NCBI RefSeq assembly: GCF_004135285.1
Contig: NZ_CP035494.1
Coordinates: 744,001 to 808,000 of the forward strand
DNA length: 64,000 nt
Direction of reading: 5' to 3'
Origin: Microbacterium protaetiae
GTDB lineage: Bacteria > Actinomycetota > Actinomycetes > Actinomycetales > Microbacteriaceae
Part shown: positions 18,597 through 28,000 of the stretch, one piece after another
Layout of the letters: each line of letters starts with the position of its first letter
Numbering within the stretch: the stretch's first letter is position 1
Translations under genes and position numbers: made by a program
The notes under the pieces: model-generated
The model's input: the letters and a program-made list of their open reading frames with translations, nothing else
Database searches by the model: none
Told to the model about the DNA's origin: nothing

Positions 18597-18624
18597 AGTG
18601 TAACTTAACCGGTTCGGTTGGCAA
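18597..18624 (-). promoter_or_regulatory. Promoter of the glycoside operon with a LacI-type operator in its spacer
   Basis: Read leftward, TTGCCA (complement of 18619-18624) and TACACT (complement of 18597-18602) are separated by 16 bases, a good housekeeping promoter. The spacer contains the perfect palindrome AACCGGTT at 18607-18614, with the central CG expected of LacI-family operators. A repressor bound there would block RNA polymerase directly. The site lies between the binding-protein gene and the divergent GH1 gene, so it could control both. Confidence 0.65.
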
Positions 18625-18703
18625 GATCACGTTTCGATCTCGGTCCCGTTGTCCCCTCGGCAACGGCGCGGAACCGGTGCAGACAGAAAGGCGACGGCGG
18701 CGA

Positions 18704-20164
18704 ATGACCACTTCACACTCCAAGACAGACTCGGCGACCACCCTTGATGGACCAGCAGCCGGGACGTTCCCCGACGGGTTCATGTTCGGAGCCGCCACGG
18801 CCGCGTATCAGGTCGAAGGCGCCGCACGTGAGGACGGTCGCGGCCCCTCCATCTGGGACACCTTCAGCCATACCCCCGGCAAGGTCGCCGGCGGCGACAC
18901 CGGCGATGTCGCATGCGACCACTACCACCGCCTTGAAGCCGACCTCGACCTCATGGCCCAGCTCGGACTGGACTCCTACCGCTTCTCGATCGCGTGGCCG
19001 CGCATCCAGCCGACCGGCCGCGGCGAGGTGAACCAGGCCGGTCTCGATTTCTACCGCCGCCTGGCCGACGGTCTGCGCCAGCGCGGCATCCGCCCTTTGG
19101 CGACCCTCTACCACTGGGACCTCCCCCAAAGCCTGCAGGATGCGGGCGGGTGGGGCGTGCGCGAGACGGCACACGCGTTCGCCGACTACGCCGGCATCGT
19201 CGGTGGTGCTCTCGGTGACCGCATCGACGCGTGGACGACGCTGAACGAGCCATGGTGCTCGGCCTTTCTCGGCCATGGTTCGGGAGTGCACGCGCCAGGG
19301 GTCACCGACGCGGTCACGGCGCTGCGCGCCGCGCACCACTTGAACCTCGGCCACGGCCTCGCGCTGCAAGCCCTGCGCGGATCGGTGCCGTCGGGGGCGG
19401 AGTACTCGGTGTCGTTGAACCTGCACGTCGTGCACCCCGACCGCCCCGATGTGGCCGAAGACCTCGACGCCGTGCGCCGCATCGACGCGCTGGGCAACCG
19501 CATCTTCACCGGTCCGATGTTCGCCGGCGCTTATCCGGAAGACCTGCTCTCCGACACCGCCCCACTCACCGATTGGTCGTTCGTACACGACGGCGACCTG
19601 GCCGACATCCACCAGCCGCTGGAGACCATCGGCATCAACTACTACTCGACGAGCCGCGTGCGGCAGTGGGACGGCACCGGCCAGAACAACCACTCCACCG
19701 GCCATAACCTCTCTTCGGCATCACCGTGGCCGGGTGCCGACTCGGTGCAGTTTCTGCCGCAGCCGGCCCCTCATACTGCGATGGGGTGGAACATCGAGCC
19801 GAGCGGTCTGTACGAGCTCATCATGCGGATGCACCGCGAGAACCCCGACAAATCCCTGCTGATCACCGAGAACGGCTCGGCTTTCGACGATACCGTCACC
19901 ACGGCCGACGGCCAGCGCCGCGTGCACGACCCCGAGCGCACCGACTACCTGCGCCGTCACCTCGAGGTCGTGCTGCAGACCATCGCCGAGGGCGCCGATG
20001 TGCGCGGGTACTACGCGTGGTCGCTGCTGGACAACTTCGAGTGGGCCTACGGCTACAGCAAGCGCTTCGGCCTCGTGCACGTCGACTACGACACGCTGGA
20101 GCGCACGCCGAAGGACAGCGGCCTGTGGTACGCACAGGTCGCGCGGGCGCGCAGCCTCGCCTGA
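18704..20164 (+). CDS. GH1 beta-glucosidase
   Basis: A 486-residue cytoplasmic glycoside hydrolase family 1 enzyme. The N-terminal signature is [15 protein letters not shown], the acid/base Glu is in [10 protein letters not shown], and the nucleophile Glu is in [28 protein letters not shown] near the C-terminus binds the glycone. It hydrolyses beta-linked disaccharides or short oligosaccharides to glucose or similar sugars. I chose the ATG at 18704 over the one at 18677 because the protein then begins shortly before the conserved domain. It is divergent from the ABC importer and probably cleaves what that system brings in. Confidence 0.92.
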   Translation: MTTSHSKTDSATTLDGPAAGTFPDGFMFGAATAAYQVEGAAREDGRGPSIWDTFSHTPGKVAGGDTGDVACDHYHRLEADLDLMAQLGLDSYRFSIAWPRIQPTGRGEVNQAGLDFYRRLADGLRQRGIRPLATLYHWDLPQSLQDAGGWGVRETAHAFADYAGIVGGALGDRIDAWTTLNEPWCSAFLGHGSGVHAPGVTDAVTALRAAHHLNLGHGLALQALRGSVPSGAEYSVSLNLHVVHPDRPDVAEDLDAVRRIDALGNRIFTGPMFAGAYPEDLLSDTAPLTDWSFVHDGDLADIHQPLETIGINYYSTSRVRQWDGTGQNNHSTGHNLSSASPWPGADSVQFLPQPAPHTAMGWNIEPSGLYELIMRMHRENPDKSLLITENGSAFDDTVTTADGQRRVHDPERTDYLRRHLEVVLQTIAEGADVRGYYAWSLLDNFEWAYGYSKRFGLVHVDYDTLERTPKDSGLWYAQVARARSLA

Positions 20165-20218
20165 GGCGAGGGGAACCGCCGGAGCGAGGAGCCTTTTCGC
20201 GGTTTCGGTCCTCGCCTC
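20163..20218. terminator. Long hairpin between convergent beta-glucosidase and putA genes
   Basis: GAGGCGAGG at 20163-20171 pairs perfectly with CCTCGCCTC at 20210-20218, and inside it GAACCGC nearly pairs with GCGGTTT. The outer arm overlaps the last bases of the beta-glucosidase stop codon. It lies between convergent genes and can serve as a bidirectional terminator, though no T-tract follows. Confidence 0.55.
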
Positions 20219-20280
20219 GGCAGATCCCCTCGGCTGGGGCGAGGATGCCGCGGGCCGGACGGCGAGCGCGACCGCGCCGC

Positions 20281-23200
20281 TCAGATCACGTTCTGGCTCC
20301 ACGCGTCGGGGTTGCCGAAGCGGTGCGCGGTGATGGCGATGGCCTGCTCGTGCAAGAACGGCAGCAGTTCGAGCCGGCCCGCAGTGGTCACCTCGTTGTC
20401 GTACACGGCCAGGTCGGGGTCACCGTTGACGGCCTCGGCGATGCCTCGATGCAACTCGGCGACCGCCGGGCTGGGACCGACCAGCCGTATGCGCGGCGGG
20501 TGGGCCGCGGCATCCGGGCCCATCGTGATCCGCTCGAGAAACTGCACCTTGGTCTCCACGAACACCGGCACCTCGAGATCGCCCAGCACGCGGCGCACCG
20601 CCGCCGGCAGCCCCGCCGGCAGAGACAGGGTGAAGCCGGCGCCCGCGCGCACTCCGGCCACGGCCACCCGCAGCACTTCCTGCAGCGACGCATCGCGCAC
20701 AGCCCGCACGGCGACCGGCACCGGCCGGTAGCGGAAGAGGTTGCGTTCCACGCCCAGGTGCGACACGTCGCGCACCTGTCCGAATTCCCGATCCCAGGCG
20801 ATGGCATCTGACAGCGCACCGCGGCGCAGCCACTCGAAGGCCGGGTAGTCCAGCGACGGCTGGGCGGCCTCGATCAGCTGCGTGATGCGGGTGTCGAGGC
20901 CCCGCAGGTGCAGCGTCTGCGACCCGCCGCCCCCCGTCGAGGCACGCCACGATCCGAGTCCGATGAGGTAGTTCGGGCCGCCGGCCTTGGTGCCGGCCCC
21001 GACCGACGAGCGCTTCCATCCGCCGAACGGCTGGCGCTGCACGATCGCACCGGTGATGCCGCGGTTGACGTAGAGGTTGCCCGCCTCGACGCCCTCCAGC
21101 CACTGCGCGAGCTCGTCGGGGTTCTGCGTGTACAGCCCCGCCGTCAGGCCGTAGGCGACGCCGTTCTGAATTTCGATGGCCTCGGCGAGGGTGTCGGCGT
21201 GGATGATGCCCATGACCGGGCCGAAGAACTCCTCGAGATGGAACCGCGACCCCGGCTGCACGCCGACACGCACGCCGGGGGTCCAGAACCGCCCGGCCGT
21301 CTCGGCACCGAAATCGAGCGGCTTCGGCTCGACGAGCCAGCTCTCTCCCTCGTCGAGGGTGGTCAGCGCCCATTCGAGCTTGCCCTGCGGCTTCTCGATC
21401 ACCGGACCGACCTCGGCCATCGGATCGGACGGTGGGCCGACACGCAGCGACTGCACCGAGTCGATCACCTGGCGACGGAAGCGCTCGGAGGTCGCCACCG
21501 GCCCGACGAGGATAGCCAGCGACGCTGCCGAGCACTTCTGGCCGGCGTGCCCGAAGGCGCTCTTGACGAGGTCGGATGCCGCCAGGTCGAGATCGGCGGA
21601 GGGCATGACGATCATCGCGTTCTTGCCGCTGGTCTCGGCCAGCAGCGGCAGATCGGGCCGCCACGAGCGGAACAGCGCGGCCGTGTCCCACGCACCGGTG
21701 AGGATGACGCGGTCGACATCGGCGTGGGTGATCAGCTGCTTGCCCAGGCCGCCCTCGTCGATGTCGACGAGAGCGAGCAGGTCACGGGGAACGCCCGCTT
21801 GCCACAGCGCTTCGCTGATGACGGCCGCGCACCGGCGCGCCTGCGGCGCCGGCTTGAACACGACCCCCGAGCCCGCAGCCAGTGCGGCCAGCACCCCGCC
21901 GGTGGGGATGGCGATGGGAAAGTTCCACGGGGGCGTGACGACAGTGACCTTCGACGGCACGAACACGGCCCCGGCCACGCCGTCGAGCTCACGCGCGCAC
22001 GCGCCGTAGAAGTTCGCGAAGTCGACGGCCTCGCTCACTTCGATATCGCCCTCGCTGAACACCTTTCCGGTCTCGGATGCCGCGACCTCGATGAGCTCGC
22101 CGCGTCGTGACTCGAGCACCCGGGCGGCTTCCTGCAGCACCCGGGCGCGGTCGGCGGCGGGCGTCGCGCCCCAGGCGACCGCGGCATCCTTCACCTTCGC
22201 GACGATGTCGTCGAGCACGTTCGGGTCGGCCACACGGGCAGCGGTGATCGTCGCCACGCCGGCGGTGGATGCCGCCACCCGGCCGATGATCTCGCGCCCC
22301 CACTCGCGGTTCGCCGGCAGCGCCGGGTCGGAGTCGGGCGTGTTGCGGAAGCCCGGAGCGCCCGTCGCACGCGTGCCTGATTCGCGTGGCGAGAACACCG
22401 CTGTCTCGACGTAGCTCTGACCGCCGAACGACTGCTCGCGCACCTCAGGCTCCAGCGGCACGGTGTCTTCGACCACCGCCGAGCGCGCGATGCCGATCAC
22501 GGCCTCGGTGAGGGCTTCGCCGGAGTCGGGGTCGCGGCGCGCGCGCCGGCTCTCGGTCGTCACCGGAACTTCGGCGCGGCGGTCCTGGGTGCGGAAGGGC
22601 CCGGTGTGCAGCCCCGGGTCGGCGGCCCGCTCCACCGAGGCGAGGAAGCGACCGCGCTCCCGCTCGAAGAGCGTCCCATCCGAGTGCAGCTCGAAAGCGG
22701 CCGACAGGAAGTTCTCGGTCGACGCGTTCTCTTCCAGCCGCCGCACGAGGTAGCTGATGGCGACATCGAACTCGCTCGGATTGACCACCGGCACGTACAG
22801 CAGCACAGCGCCGACCTCGCGCGAGACGGCTTCGACCTGGCCCTGCGCCATGCCCAACAGCATTTCGAACTCGATGCGCTCGCGCACGCCGCGTTCACCG
22901 GCCAGCAGCCGGGCATAGGCGATGTCGAAGAGGTTGTGCCCGGCGATCCCCAGGCGCACGGCCGCGGCACGCTCGGGGGTCAGCGCCGCATCCAGGATGC
23001 GCAGGTAGTTCGCATCGCTGTCGAGCTTCGTGCGATACGGCGCCTGCTCCCAGCCGTGCATCACGGCGTCGACGTGCTCCATCGCCAGGTTGGCGCCCTT
23101 GACCAGGCGCACCTTGATGCCCGAGCCCCCGGCAGCCACGCGCTGCTGCGCCCACGCGGTGAGCCGGTCGAGCGCCGGCAGGGCGTCGGGCAGGTACGCC

Positions 23201-23970
23201 TGCAGCACGATGCCCGCTTCCAGGTCGCGCAACCGTGGGTCATCGAGAATGCGCGTGAACACCTCGATCGTCAGGTCGAGGTCGCGGTACTCTTCCATGT
23301 CGAGGTTGATGAACGTGCCGGTCAGAGCCGCCGTCAGGTACAGCGGCGCCAGCCGCTCGACGACCTCGTCGACGACCTGGTCATAGGCCCACATCGACAG
23401 GTGGCTCACGATCGCCGATACCTTGACCGAGACGTAGTCGACGTCGTCGCGGCGGATGAGGTCGTGGATGCCGTCGAGCCGTCGGCGGGCCTCGGTCTCG
23501 CCAAGCACGGCCTCACCGAGCAGGTTCAGGTTGAGCCGGTGGCCGGTGCCGCGCAGCTTCTCCAGCGCGGTGCCGAGCTTGGCCGGGCGCGCGTCGACGA
23601 TGAGGTGGTCGACCATGCCGCGCAGCACGCGCCGCGCGACCGGCACGATGGGGGTGGGCAGCACCGGGGCCAGCGCGCCGCCCAGGCGCACCGCCGAGCG
23701 CAGGTACCACGGCAGAAAGCGCGGCACCAGCGGGGCGACGCGACGCAGATTGGATGCCGCGGCCGAGAGCGACTCCGGTCGCATGACGCCGTCGACGAAC
23801 CCGATGGTGAACGGCAGGCCGTTCTCGTCTTGCAGCACGCCCGCCAGCAGCTTGGCCGCGGGCTCGACGCGCGCGCCGGCCGACTCGTTCACCCAGCGCT
23901 GCGCGAGGGCGGTCGCCTGACGCGCCCGCTCCTGTGTCGATTCGATCACGTGTGTCCCGTCGATCTGCAT
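20281..23970 (-). CDS. putA: Bifunctional proline dehydrogenase / pyrroline-5-carboxylate dehydrogenase
   Basis: A 1229-residue enzyme that oxidises proline to glutamate in two steps. The N-terminal FAD barrel (about 60-440) includes VKVSAIVSHLSMWAYDQVV and KVRLVKGANLAMEHVD. The aldehyde dehydrogenase part (about 540-1020) has the Glu in LLAETSGKNAMIV and the catalytic Cys in GHAGQKCSAASLAI. A C-terminal extension follows. I chose the ATG at 23970 because AAGGAG lies 6 bases upstream. There is no ribbon-helix-helix DNA-binding domain, so regulation must come from outside, probably the divergent LysR protein. Its second activity also finishes the arginine/ornithine route from RocD. Confidence 0.93.
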   Translation of the reverse strand: MQIDGTHVIESTQERARQATALAQRWVNESAGARVEPAAKLLAGVLQDENGLPFTIGFVDGVMRPESLSAAASNLRRVAPLVPRFLPWYLRSAVRLGGALAPVLPTPIVPVARRVLRGMVDHLIVDARPAKLGTALEKLRGTGHRLNLNLLGEAVLGETEARRRLDGIHDLIRRDDVDYVSVKVSAIVSHLSMWAYDQVVDEVVERLAPLYLTAALTGTFINLDMEEYRDLDLTIEVFTRILDDPRLRDLEAGIVLQAYLPDALPALDRLTAWAQQRVAAGGSGIKVRLVKGANLAMEHVDAVMHGWEQAPYRTKLDSDANYLRILDAALTPERAAAVRLGIAGHNLFDIAYARLLAGERGVRERIEFEMLLGMAQGQVEAVSREVGAVLLYVPVVNPSEFDVAISYLVRRLEENASTENFLSAAFELHSDGTLFERERGRFLASVERAADPGLHTGPFRTQDRRAEVPVTTESRRARRDPDSGEALTEAVIGIARSAVVEDTVPLEPEVREQSFGGQSYVETAVFSPRESGTRATGAPGFRNTPDSDPALPANREWGREIIGRVAASTAGVATITAARVADPNVLDDIVAKVKDAAVAWGATPAADRARVLQEAARVLESRRGELIEVAASETGKVFSEGDIEVSEAVDFANFYGACARELDGVAGAVFVPSKVTVVTPPWNFPIAIPTGGVLAALAAGSGVVFKPAPQARRCAAVISEALWQAGVPRDLLALVDIDEGGLGKQLITHADVDRVILTGAWDTAALFRSWRPDLPLLAETSGKNAMIVMPSADLDLAASDLVKSAFGHAGQKCSAASLAILVGPVATSERFRRQVIDSVQSLRVGPPSDPMAEVGPVIEKPQGKLEWALTTLDEGESWLVEPKPLDFGAETAGRFWTPGVRVGVQPGSRFHLEEFFGPVMGIIHADTLAEAIEIQNGVAYGLTAGLYTQNPDELAQWLEGVEAGNLYVNRGITGAIVQRQPFGGWKRSSVGAGTKAGGPNYLIGLGSWRASTGGGGSQTLHLRGLDTRITQLIEAAQPSLDYPAFEWLRRGALSDAIAWDREFGQVRDVSHLGVERNLFRYRPVPVAVRAVRDASLQEVLRVAVAGVRAGAGFTLSLPAGLPAAVRRVLGDLEVPVFVETKVQFLERITMGPDAAAHPPRIRLVGPSPAVAELHRGIAEAVNGDPDLAVYDNEVTTAGRLELLPFLHEQAIAITAHRFGNPDAWSQNVI

Positions 23971-24029
23971 TGCCGGCTCCTTACAGACTGCACCCATCGT
24001 CGTCGATGATTCCAGGATGCGGCATCCCA

Positions 24030-24068
24030 CTCATCATGAAAAGCGAACATCTATGATGAGTTCTCATC
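24030..24068. promoter_or_regulatory. Operator-like repeat array in the putA/LysR divergent gap
   Basis: CTCATCAT at 24030-24037 is the inverted complement of ATGATGAG at 24053-24060. The latter forms a second palindrome with CTCATC at 24063-24068 (GATGAG-TT-CTCATC). Three phased half-sites of this type are what LysR tetramers bind. The array lies 60-100 bases upstream of putA and 29-67 bases upstream of the LysR start, and it is AT-rich compared with its surroundings. Confidence 0.6.
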
Positions 24069-24096
24069 GGATTGATCGATGAATCGAGGCCCGCCC

Positions 24097-24990
24097 GTGT
24101 TCGAGCTGCGACGGCTGCGAATGCTGCACGAACTCGCCCTGCGCGGCAGCCTGGCGGCGGTCGCCGACGCTCTCGCCTACAGTCCGTCGACCATCTCGCA
24201 GCAGCTCGCGCTGCTTGAGCGCGAGGCCCGCGTGCGGCTGCTCGAGCCCGATGGGCGCGGGGTGCGCCTGACCGCACAGGGACACCTGCTGGCCGACTAC
24301 GCAGGCCGGATGCTGCAGCTCGACGAGCAGGCGGGCGTGGCTCTGGGCCAGCCCATCGATGAGCCGGTCCGCGTGGCGGTGATGCAGACGGCTGCGCAGA
24401 CTCTGCTGGCGGCCGCCCTCACCACACTGGCGCTGGACGCACCCGAACTGCGCGTCGAGGTGTCTGACGTACCGCCCGAGGAGGGCTTGTTCGAGCTGTC
24501 GGCGCGACGCTTCGATCTGGTGCTGGCCGAGCAGTATCCGGGGTCGTCGCGCGAGCACCGCGCCGACCTCGACCGGCAGCCGATTGGACGCGATCCGATC
24601 CGGCTGGCCACACCGCCGGGCGATGACGCCACCGGGCTCGCCGCGCTGGCCGACCGCGCGTGGGTGATGGAGCCGAAGGGCACCGCGGCGCGTCGGTGGG
24701 CGCTTGAGCAGTGTCGCGCCGTCGGGTTCGAGCCCGACGTGCGATTCGAGATAGCCGATCTGACCACGCAGGTGCGGCTGATCGCGGCCGGTCACGCGGT
24801 CGGCATGCTGCCCGACCTCGTGTGGACCGGGACGGCGCCATCGGTGCGCACGGTCGAGCTTCCCGGCTCCCCCACCCGTGAGCTGTTCACGGCCGCGCGC
24901 CGCGCGACGGCGTCGCGCAGCGGCATCCTCGCCGTCCGCTCCGCGCTGCAGAACGCCTTCCGTCGTCGCTCTGCGCCCCGGCGGCGATAG
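24097..24990 (+). CDS. LysR family transcriptional regulator, probable putA regulator
   Basis: A 297-residue regulator. The N-terminal winged helix-turn-helix reads LRRLRMLHELALRGSLAAVA and then ALAYSPSTISQQLALLEREA. The C-terminal half is the two-lobed effector domain. I chose the GTG at 24097 because GAGG lies 7 bases upstream and the domain begins at once; the in-frame ATG at 24079 lacks a ribosome site. It is divergent from putA across an operator-like array, so proline- or P5C-responsive control of putA is likely. It ends 16 bases from the convergent eccC gene. Confidence 0.82.
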   Translation: MFELRRLRMLHELALRGSLAAVADALAYSPSTISQQLALLEREARVRLLEPDGRGVRLTAQGHLLADYAGRMLQLDEQAGVALGQPIDEPVRVAVMQTAAQTLLAAALTTLALDAPELRVEVSDVPPEEGLFELSARRFDLVLAEQYPGSSREHRADLDRQPIGRDPIRLATPPGDDATGLAALADRAWVMEPKGTAARRWALEQCRAVGFEPDVRFEIADLTTQVRLIAAGHAVGMLPDLVWTGTAPSVRTVELPGSPTRELFTAARRATASRSGILAVRSALQNAFRRRSAPRRR

Positions 24991-25006
24991 ACAGCCCCCG
25001 CCCGAG

Positions 25007-28000
25007 CTAGCCCACGGTCGGCGGCGCGTACACGAGCTGTGCCGAGAAGGTGCCCATGCTGCGGCTGACCACCTGCGCGCGGCCCGGCGCCGACGGCACC
25101 GGCTTGACCCGGCCGATCAACGCGCCCTCCTCGGGGTTTCCGCCCAGCAGAATGCCGGTCACGCCCAGATCGGTGAACCGCTGGATGATCGGGTCGTACG
25201 CGGCACGGCTGGCACCACCGGTGCGGCGGGTGAGGATGACGTGCAGGCCGAGGTCGGATGCCTGAGCCAGAAGAGGCTGCAGAGCGGCGATCGGGTTGCC
25301 TTGACTGGTGGCCACGAGATCGTAGTCATCGACGATCACATAGCCTTCGGCACCCTTCCACCAACTGCGGTTGCGCAGCTGGTCGGGCGTGACATCGGGC
25401 CCGGGGATGCGCCCGGTGAAGAACGCCGCGAGCTCTTGCATGCCCGAGGCCGCCATGTCGTGCGAGGTCAGGTAGGCACCCAGATACTCCTGCGGCACCT
25501 CGCCGAGCAGCGAGCGGCGGTAGTCGACCACGAAGATCTTCGCCTCGCTGGGTGCGTACAGCCGTGTAATCTCCTGCACGATGCCGCGCAGGAACGATGA
25601 CTTGCCGGTGCCGGCGTCGCCATACAGGTAGGCATGCGCTTCTTTGCGGGGGTCGATCCCGAACGGCCGCAGGTGCGCCTCGTCGACGCCCAGCAGAAGC
25701 TGACCGAATTGCGCGCCGGCCTGTGCGCGGGCGTCGTCCAGGCTGAGCAGCTGCGGCAGCAGACGCAGCTTGGGGCCGGCCGGTCCACGCCAGGCCGCCG
25801 ACATCTTCGCGATCATGTCGTCGACACCGTCGGCAAGCCGCCCGGGGTTCTGATCGCCGTCGATACGCGGCAGTGCGCCCAGCATTTGCAGTCGCTTGCG
25901 ACTCAGGCCACGTCCCGGCATGTTGCGGGGAACGTTCTGCGCCTGCTTGCGGTCGATCTCGGAGTCGCTCGCATCACCGAGGCGCAGTTCAAGACGCGTC
26001 TGGATGAGGTCTTTCAGGCTCGCGCGAATCTCAAGCCAGCGGTTCGCGGTGACCACCACATGCACGCCGAACCCGAGCCCGCGGCCGGCGATCGTCTGCA
26101 CGCGCATCTCGAGCGGCTCGTATTCGCTGCGCAGCGTGGCCCAGCCGTCGATCACCAAGAAGATGTCGCCGTACCCGTCATCGACGATGCCCTGTGCCCG
26201 GCGCTGGCGGTAGGTGTCGATTGAGTCGATGCCCTGCTCGCGGAAGTACTTCTCACGCGCATCGAGAATGCCCTCGATCTCGGCGATCGTGCGCCGCACC
26301 GATTCCTGATCGGTGCGCGTGGCCACTCCGGCGATGTGCGGGTGCTTCTGCATGCCCGAGAACGCACCGCCGCCGAAGTCGAGCACGTAGAACTGGGTCT
26401 CCAACGGCGTCGTGGTCAGTGCCAGCGCCGAGACGAGCGTGCGCGCGAGCGTCGACTTGCCCGCGAGCGGCGCACCCACGATGGCGACGTGACCGGCCGC
26501 GCCGCCGAGTTCCACCCTGAGCTGTTCGCGCCGCTGTTCGAGCGGAACGTCGACGATCCCCAGCGGGATCGTGAGAGCCCCGGCATCCCGCCACGTCCGC
26601 GACACAAGTCCCAGCTCGGGGTCGACCGCAAGATCACCCATGAGCTGATCGAGGGTCGCCGGCTCGGCCAGCGGCGGCAGCCACACCTGGTGCGCGGCAG
26701 GCCCTCGGCCTGCCATGCGCTCGACGGCGAGCTCGAACGTCGAGCGCTTCTCGCGCTCCACCGGCTGGTGAAGAATCGGGGCGGACGACTCCATCTCGGT
26801 GTCGAGGGCTTGTGCGGCGGCGGTGAACACGTCGATGTCAGCGATGCCCGCGTGTACGTCGCCGGCGGTGGATGCCGCAGACCGGCGCCCCTTCGGCGGG
26901 CCGGAGACATACGCCGCACGAAACTGCACGAGTTCTTCGGTGCCGGACTTGAGGTAGCCGACACCGGGCTGCTGAGGCAAGGTGTACGCGTCAGGCACGC
27001 CCAGCACGGTGCGCGATTCGGCGGCCGAGAAGGTGCGCAGGCCGATCCGATACGACAGATAGGTGTCCAGGCCCCGCAGTTTGCCCTCTTCGAGACGCTG
27101 CGAGGCCAGCAGCAGGTGCACGGCCAGCGAGCGCCCGACGCGGCCGATGTTGATGAAGCTGTCGACGAATTCGGGCTTGGCCGCCAGCAGTTCCGAGAAC
27201 TCGTCGGCGACGATCACCAGTGCCGGCAACGGCTCGAGGTCGGTGCGGCCGCCCCGGCGGGCCTTCTCATAATCGGTGACGTTGGCGAAGTTGCCGGCGG
27301 CACGCAACAGCTCTTGGCGGCGCACCACCTCACCTTGCAGGGCGTCTTGGAAACGGTCGACCAGGGCCAGCTCGCTGCCCAGGTTCGTGATGACCGCCGA
27401 CACGTGCGGCATACCGGCCATGCCGGCGAAGGTCGCACCGCCCTTGAAGTCGACCAGCACGAAGTTCAGCTGCTCGGGCGAGTGGGTCAGAGCGAGGGCG
27501 AGCACCAAGGTACGCAGCACCTCGGATTTGCCGGAGCCGGTCGCACCGATCAGCACCCCGTGCGGCCCCATGCCCTGCTGGGCGGCTTCCTTCAGGTCGA
27601 GGATCAACGGAGCACCCGCGGTGTCCTGCCCGATCGGCACGCGCAGTCGATCGCGCTCGAGCCTCGGGGCCCACGCCCGGTCGACGTCGAGGTCGCGCAC
27701 ATCGGGCAGGCCGAGTAGATCGACGAGCTCGCGCTGCCCGACCGTGGTCTCGCTTCCCCCGCTGCCGGCTGCGACCGGCACGGGCCGAAGCGACATCAGG
27801 CGGCGGGCCGTGGCCTCCGCCTCGACGATGGTCGCGGCATCCGGTGTGAAAACCTGCGTGGCCGCTGCGATGTCGAGGATCTCGGCGGGCTCGCCCGGTG
27901 ACGAGGGCAGGGCCAGACGCAGGGTCGAGGAGTCTTCGAGCTCGCCCCAGCGCTCGGGCAGATCGATGATGGTCACACCCTGCACGCCCTCGATGCCTAC

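Noticed and set aside
23971..24030. N-terminal extension of PutA by 20 residues.
   Set aside because: A good ribosome site AAGGAG precedes the ATG at 23970, and the extension would cover the operator-like repeat.
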